A stretch of 64,000 nt of DNA from Flavobacterium succinicans LMG 10402 (lineage in GTDB: Bacteria > Bacteroidota > Bacteroidia > Flavobacteriales > Flavobacteriaceae). Both the position numbers and the translations under genes were made by a program. Below, piece after piece: positions 59,779 to 64,000 of this stretch (position 1 is its first letter; each line of letters starts with the position of its first letter). The DNA lies in the NCBI RefSeq assembly GCF_000611675.1, contig NZ_JATV01000006.1, positions 1 through 64,000 on the forward strand. Direction: 5' to 3'. A model generated the notes under the pieces. That model saw only the letters and a list, made by a program, of their open reading frames with translations, was not told the origin of the DNA and ran no database searches.

Positions 59779-60243
59779 ATGAAAAAAGCCATATTCCCAG
59801 GATCCTTTGATCCCATCACTTTAGGGCACGAAGACATCATTAAAAGAGCCTTACCTCTTTTTGATGAGATCGTCATCGCTATTGGAGTGAACGCTGAAAA
59901 AAAATACATGTTTTCATTAGATGATAGAAAACGATTTATCGAGGAAACTTTCCAAAACGAACCGAAGGTTAGCGTTATTACCTATGAAGGCCTAACTATT
60001 GATTTGTGCCAAAAAATAAATGCCGATTTTATTTTAAGAGGTCTAAGAAATCCAGCCGATTTTGAATTTGAAAAAGCCATTGCGCATACCAACAGAAAAC
60101 TATCAAAAATTGAAACTGTCTTTTTATTAACCGCAGCTAGAACTTCCTATATAAGCTCAAGTATTGTAAGAGATGTGATTCGAAACCATGGTGATTACAA
60201 ATTGTTGGTTCCAGAATCCGTACGAGTGAAATTGCATAAATAA
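59779..60243 (+). CDS. coaD: Phosphopantetheine adenylyltransferase
   Basis: Adenylates 4'-phosphopantetheine to dephospho-CoA. The 154-residue protein shows AIFPGSFDPITLGHEDIIKRA, with the nucleotidyltransferase TLGH motif, RGLRNPADFEFE, and the C-terminal SYISSSIVRDVIRNHGDYK. Size and motifs are canonical. It is 60 nt after ddl and probably transcribed with it. Confidence 0.97.
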   Translation: MKKAIFPGSFDPITLGHEDIIKRALPLFDEIVIAIGVNAEKKYMFSLDDRKRFIEETFQNEPKVSVITYEGLTIDLCQKINADFILRGLRNPADFEFEKAIAHTNRKLSKIETVFLLTAARTSYISSSIVRDVIRNHGDYKLLVPESVRVKLHK

Positions 60244-60319
60244 ATGCTAACATAGCAACAGGTAGTTGTAAAACCAACCATTTAACGGTATTTTTGCCAA
60301 CGATTTAAGACATAAAAAA

Positions 60320-60886
60320 ATGAGTATAGAGAGAGAATTAAACAAACGTAGTGGTGGTAAATGTGAACTTTCAGGAGTTACAGAAGATTTAAAAGTGTAC
60401 CAAATTTTACCCACCAGAAAAGGAGGCATAGACGAACATGTTTTGATTAATCAAACACTGATCGACCAAATAGAAAATCCTGAATCCATGGATATTAATC
60501 TTTGGAGATGTTTAAACGATAGTATGTGGAGCGAACATCTTCCAGTACAGGTGCTATCTTGGAGAATGTTGAGTCGTTTAGGCAACCAAGAACTGGCCGA
60601 TCAAATGTACTTTGAAGAAGAGGATTTGGCTTGGGCAAAAGCTACAGGCGAAGGAGAAGAAGACGAAAACAAAATCGTTCACCGAGACAGCAATGGTGTC
60701 ATTCTTGAACACGGCGACTCTGTAGTACTCATCAAAGATTTAAAAGTAAAAGGCTCTAGCATGGTAGCTAAACAAGGAACTGCCGTTAGAAACATTCGCC
60801 TAGATCATGAAAATGCCGAATACATCGAAGGAAAAGTAGATGGACAACAAATCGTGATCATCACGCAGTATGTGAAGAAAATATAA
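60320..60886 (+). CDS. PhnA-domain protein
   Basis: A 188-residue protein: an N-terminal region with a single Cys pattern (LNKRSGGKCELSG), a middle region LWRCLNDSMWSEHLPVQVLSWRMLSRL, and the C-terminal PhnA-type barrel (VHRDSNGVILEHGDSVVLIKDLKVKGSSMVAKQGTAVRNIRL). Despite the name PhnA, the family is not established in phosphonate cleavage. The usual zinc-ribbon at the N-terminus is incomplete here. It is a stand-alone gene with a terminator. Confidence 0.88.
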   Translation: MSIERELNKRSGGKCELSGVTEDLKVYQILPTRKGGIDEHVLINQTLIDQIENPESMDINLWRCLNDSMWSEHLPVQVLSWRMLSRLGNQELADQMYFEEEDLAWAKATGEGEEDENKIVHRDSNGVILEHGDSVVLIKDLKVKGSSMVAKQGTAVRNIRLDHENAEYIEGKVDGQQIVIITQYVKKI

Positions 60887-60900
60887 CTTGCAGTTAGCAA

Positions 60901-60947
60901 AAAAAACGAAAACGCTTTGTGTTTCAAAGTGTTTTCGTTTTTTTTAT
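60901..60947. terminator. Bidirectional terminator between the PhnA gene and the helicase gene
   Basis: AACGAAAACGCTTTG / CAAAGTGTTTTCGTT stem, flanked by A- and T-runs, serving both converging genes. Confidence 0.9.
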
Positions 60948-60986
60948 CTGAAATTTGAAGACTAAAATCTACAATCTGAAGTCTCT

Positions 60987-62333
60987 CTACTCCTCTTCTT
61001 TCTTTATGACTTTTCTGGCGACTTCAATTTTAAACTTCTTTCCTTTCATTTTTTCATCACGAATATTAGAAAGCAAATCTTTCACTTTATTGTATTTTAC
61101 AGCTGCAAACGAAATGAAATCTTTGACTTCAATTAATCCCAAATCACCTTTTTCTAATTTTCCTTTTTGAGAAAAGAAACCTACAATATCAATTTTATTC
61201 AATTTATTTTTCTTCCCACCACTAATATAAATGGTTTGAAATTGCGGTGGTTTTGGCAAAGCAGTAGTACTATTCACTGTCAAAACCGACATTCCATAAT
61301 CAACATACTCTAACTTCTTTTCGCTTTCATGTATCACGAGATAAGCTGTTCCTGAGGCTTGCATACGCGCTGTTCTACCGTTTCGATGGGTAAATTCTTC
61401 TTCCTTTAAAGGTAAATGATAATGAATAACGTGTTTCATTTCTGGAATATCCAATCCACGGGCAGCTAAATCAGTCGTGATAAGATAACTCATACTCCCA
61501 TTTCTGAACTGAATCAAAGCACGTTCCCGTTCTTCTTGATCCATTCCTCCATGATAATAGGTAGCATAAATACCTTTTTCATTCAAAGTATCACTAATGC
61601 GCTCGGCAGCATCACGATGATTACAAAAAACAATAGCTGCTTCAGATTTTAATGAACAAATCAACTGAAACAAAGTATTCAATTTATCTTTTTCTTTCGA
61701 AACCACCAATTGCATAGAAAGGTTATTTTCCTCTTGATGTTCTGGTATAAAATCCAACACCAAAGGATTCACAACCCTTGTATATTTAGGAATTTCGATA
61801 CCCGAGGTTGCCGAAACCAAAACACGTTTGTTCAATTTAGACAATTTACCAATCACAAACGACATTTGTTCATGAAATCCGAGTTGTAAAGACTTGTCAA
61901 ACTCATCCAAAACTAAGGTCTGAATTTTGTCCACACGAAACGTACCACGATCGATATGATCGGCGATTCTCCCAGGAGTTCCTATCAAAACAGCGGGTGG
62001 ATTGCTCAAATTTTTGATTTCAGTATCGATGGAATGACCACCGTAACATACATTTACTTTGTAGCCCGTATTCATTTTTTTCCAAACTTGCTCAATTTGC
62101 AATCCCAACTCACGTGAGGGAACCAAAATTAAACACTGAACCGATAGAATTTCAGGTTGCAGCAATTCGAAAATTGGGAGTAAAAAAGCCAATGTTTTGC
62201 CAGAACCCGTAGGTGAAAGCAATAAAACATTATTCTCGTTAAGAATCGCATCATGCGACACTTCTTGCATTTCATTCAGGCTTGAAATTCCAAAATTAGC
62301 AAGAATCGGATGGAAATTTGATGGTGTATTCAT
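60987..62333 (-). CDS. DbpA-like DEAD-box RNA helicase
   Basis: A 448-residue RNA helicase. The Q-motif region (FGISSLNEMQEVSHDAI) and motif I (SPTGSGKT) lead domain 1; motif II is DEFD in VLDEFDKSLQLGFHEQM rather than DEAD; SAT is motif III; HRNGRTARM is motif VI. The C-terminal ~75 residues (KIDIVGFFSQKGKLEKGDLGLIEVKDFISFAAVKY) form a DbpA-type RNA-binding domain (RRM-like), seen in proteins that act in 50S assembly. Upstream is a plausible -7 box TACTTTTG (62338-62345, minus strand). Confidence 0.93.
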   Translation of the reverse strand: MNTPSNFHPILANFGISSLNEMQEVSHDAILNENNVLLLSPTGSGKTLAFLLPIFELLQPEILSVQCLILVPSRELGLQIEQVWKKMNTGYKVNVCYGGHSIDTEIKNLSNPPAVLIGTPGRIADHIDRGTFRVDKIQTLVLDEFDKSLQLGFHEQMSFVIGKLSKLNKRVLVSATSGIEIPKYTRVVNPLVLDFIPEHQEENNLSMQLVVSKEKDKLNTLFQLICSLKSEAAIVFCNHRDAAERISDTLNEKGIYATYYHGGMDQEERERALIQFRNGSMSYLITTDLAARGLDIPEMKHVIHYHLPLKEEEFTHRNGRTARMQASGTAYLVIHESEKKLEYVDYGMSVLTVNSTTALPKPPQFQTIYISGGKKNKLNKIDIVGFFSQKGKLEKGDLGLIEVKDFISFAAVKYNKVKDLLSNIRDEKMKGKKFKIEVARKVIKKEEE

Positions 62334-62449
62334 AGTGCAAAAGTAGTTAAAATAGTTGGTAGCGCCTATTTTGAGTGTTTCACAACATCGTTTCTATCAA
62401 ATAATACGAGAAATAAGTATATTTGATTTTTCCCAAACACTATAAAATT

Positions 62450-64000
62450 ATGAATAAACTTCCTTTCATTTTCCTGCTATTTTCGACATTCTCCATAGCA
62501 CAAAAAAGCAACAAATACGATACTTTTTTCGAAAAAGGAAATGGAAATCAATCGGCTACTTACGAAGAAACCATTCGTTATTATCAACTTTTAGCAAATG
62601 ACTTCGAAACCATCCAACTAAAGGAAATGGGACTAACCGATAGCGGAAAACCCTTGCATATTGTTGTTTATAATCCCGAAAAAGAGTTCGACTTTACCAA
62701 ACTAAACACCACCAAAGCCGTTGTGCTTCTCAACAACGGCATTCATGCTGGCGAACCCGACGGCATTGATGCCAGCATGCAATTGTATCGCGACTTGGCC
62801 TTGGAAAAAATAAAAGCCCCCAAGAACACTGTTTTAGTTTGTATTCCAGTGTACAATATTGGTGGTGCTTTAAACCGAAATTCGAGCTCAAGAGCCAATC
62901 AAAACGGCCCAGAGGAATATGGGTTTCGAGGCAATGCTCGTAATTTTGATTTGAATCGTGATTTTATAAAATCTGACACCAAAAACACCAAGAGTTTTAT
63001 TGAAATTTTCCATCTCACCCAACCCGATGTTTTTATCGACAATCACGTAAGTAATGGTTCCGATTATCAATATAAACTGACCTATATCATGACCCAACAC
63101 AACAAATTAGGAACTGTTTTGGGTAATTTTTTAAATGAAGAAATGATGCCTTCTATCGTGAATGATCTTCAAAAAAAGAAAATAGAAAGTACACCTTATG
63201 TTAATACTTTTTCTGACACTCCTGATAAAGGTTTTGGTCAATTCTTTGAAAGCCCACGTTATACCACAGGCTACACTTCCTTATTCAATACCATCGGTTT
63301 TGTTGTGGAAACGCATATGCTAAAAAAATATTCGGATAGAGTAAAAGTGACCTACGAATACATGCGTTCCACTATAGATTATACCGATAATAATTATCAG
63401 AAAATTAAAACTTTGCGCCAACAGAATGAAGGACAATATTTACCCAATAAAAATTACACTATAAAATGGGAAATAGATACCACTAAAAAAACAACTATCC
63501 CCTTTTTAGGCTTTGAAGCTAATTATAAAAAAAGCGATGCCACCACAGGAAATCGTTTGTTTTATGACCGTACAAAACCGTACAAAAAAGAAGTCCCTTT
63601 TATCAAAGACTACAAAGCTGTAAAAGAAATTGAAATCCCTAAATATTACATTATTCCGCAAGGTTTCTGGTCCGTAATCGATTTACTAAAACACAATGGA
63701 ATCAAAATGAAAGCAATAGAAAACGATACGCTAATAACTGTTGAACGCTATCGTATTGCAGATTTTAAAACCACGCCCAATGCCTACGAAGGTCATTATC
63801 TCCATCGTAATACAACCGTCAAGGCTTCGACAGAAAAAGTACCGTTCAGAAAAGGCGATTATTTAATTTCGACCCAACAAAAAGGAGTAAAATACTTATT
63901 AGAAACACTTGAGCCAGAAGGCGTAGATTCTTTTTTTAATTGGAACTTTTTTGATACTATCCTACAACAAAAAGAAGGGTATTCAGACTATGTTTTTGAA
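62450..64000 (+). CDS. Secreted M14-family zinc carboxypeptidase, N-terminal part
   Basis: The frame opens at ATG 62450 and runs past the right edge of the window (over 517 residues visible). A signal peptide ends at IAQ (about residue 18). M14 signatures are NNGIHAGEPDGIDAS (HxxE zinc motif), RGNARNFDLNRDF (substrate-binding Arg), and DVFIDNHVSNGSDYQY with the second zinc His. The protein should remove C-terminal residues from peptides or process a peptide-linked substrate in the periplasm. Catalytic glutamate and C-terminal domains could lie further on. An upstream TATATTTG (62418-62425) resembles a -7 box. Confidence 0.92.
   Translation, partial: MNKLPFIFLLFSTFSIAQKSNKYDTFFEKGNGNQSATYEETIRYYQLLANDFETIQLKEMGLTDSGKPLHIVVYNPEKEFDFTKLNTTKAVVLLNNGIHAGEPDGIDASMQLYRDLALEKIKAPKNTVLVCIPVYNIGGALNRNSSSRANQNGPEEYGFRGNARNFDLNRDFIKSDTKNTKSFIEIFHLTQPDVFIDNHVSNGSDYQYKLTYIMTQHNKLGTVLGNFLNEEMMPSIVNDLQKKKIESTPYVNTFSDTPDKGFGQFFESPRYTTGYTSLFNTIGFVVETHMLKKYSDRVKVTYEYMRSTIDYTDNNYQKIKTLRQQNEGQYLPNKNYTIKWEIDTTKKTTIPFLGFEANYKKSDATTGNRLFYDRTKPYKKEVPFIKDYKAVKEIEIPKYYIIPQGFWSVIDLLKHNGIKMKAIENDTLITVERYRIADFKTTPNAYEGHYLHRNTTVKASTEKVPFRKGDYLISTQQKGVKYLLETLEPEGVDSFFNWNFFDTILQQKEGYSDYVFE

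Overview
The window is chromosomal DNA from a member of Flavobacteriaceae (Bacteroidota), most likely Flavobacterium or a close relative. The DNA is AT-rich. Recognisable promoters have the Bacteroidota form (TTG, about 17-23 nt, TAnnTTTG). Ribosome-binding regions are A-rich rather than Shine-Dalgarno. Many products are lipoproteins or secreted proteins, and the enzyme families match flavobacterial versions (NagB fused to a PIG-L domain, YceI, DbpA-like helicase, DUF1398).

Layout. 1-5.1 kb: amino-sugar genes (3' part of NagB/PIG-L fusion, GH20 hexosaminidase, serine hydrolase). 5.4-7.1 kb: MarR regulator, nitroreductase, YceI. 7.4-10.2 kb: two tandem paralogous secreted beta-helix-like proteins. 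10.3-18.8 kb: a complete trp operon in the order trpE-G-D-C-F/B-A. It starts with a leader peptide carrying three consecutive Trp codons and a terminator, a classical attenuator. It is interrupted by a lipoprotein gene, a four-helix-bundle gene bracketed by inverted repeats, a gamma-glutamylcyclotransferase-like gene and several palindromic repeats; one repeat joins trpF and trpB into a single reading frame. 18.9-23.7 kb: tetR with a tolC/emrA/emrB-type efflux operon. 24-27 kb: an NTF2-like protein, an ApeA-like HEPN defence protein and yaaA, all on the minus strand. 27-32 kb: TauE permease, secreted adenosine deaminase, a 1.15-kb array of three related repeat units, and an isolated GC-rich glycogen synthase.

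32.3-40.2 kb is accessory: a one-directional run of short, mostly secreted or lipoprotein genes of unknown function, separated by related imperfect palindromic spacers. It looks like a gene-cassette array, though no integrase is in view. 40.7-43.8 kb: a large lipoprotein, a VOC protein and a CIA30-family protein. 44-50.3 kb: an RND efflux operon (outer-membrane channel, adaptor, permease) with two small accessory genes. 50.4-55.7 kb: an Lrp regulator divergent from a methionine gamma-lyase-like enzyme, then PEP carboxylase. 56-64 kb: housekeeping genes (thioesterase, DUF1398, RluD-type pseudouridine synthase, PASTA protein, ddl, coaD, PhnA-like, DEAD-box helicase) and the 5' part of an M14 carboxypeptidase leaving at the right edge.

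The most notable observations are the Trp-codon attenuator, the inverted-repeat-bracketed four-helix-bundle gene inside the trp operon, the repeat-generated TrpF-TrpB fusion, the cassette-like run, and MITE-like elements with visible target duplications and an empty site. No rRNA, tRNA or CRISPR array was recognised.
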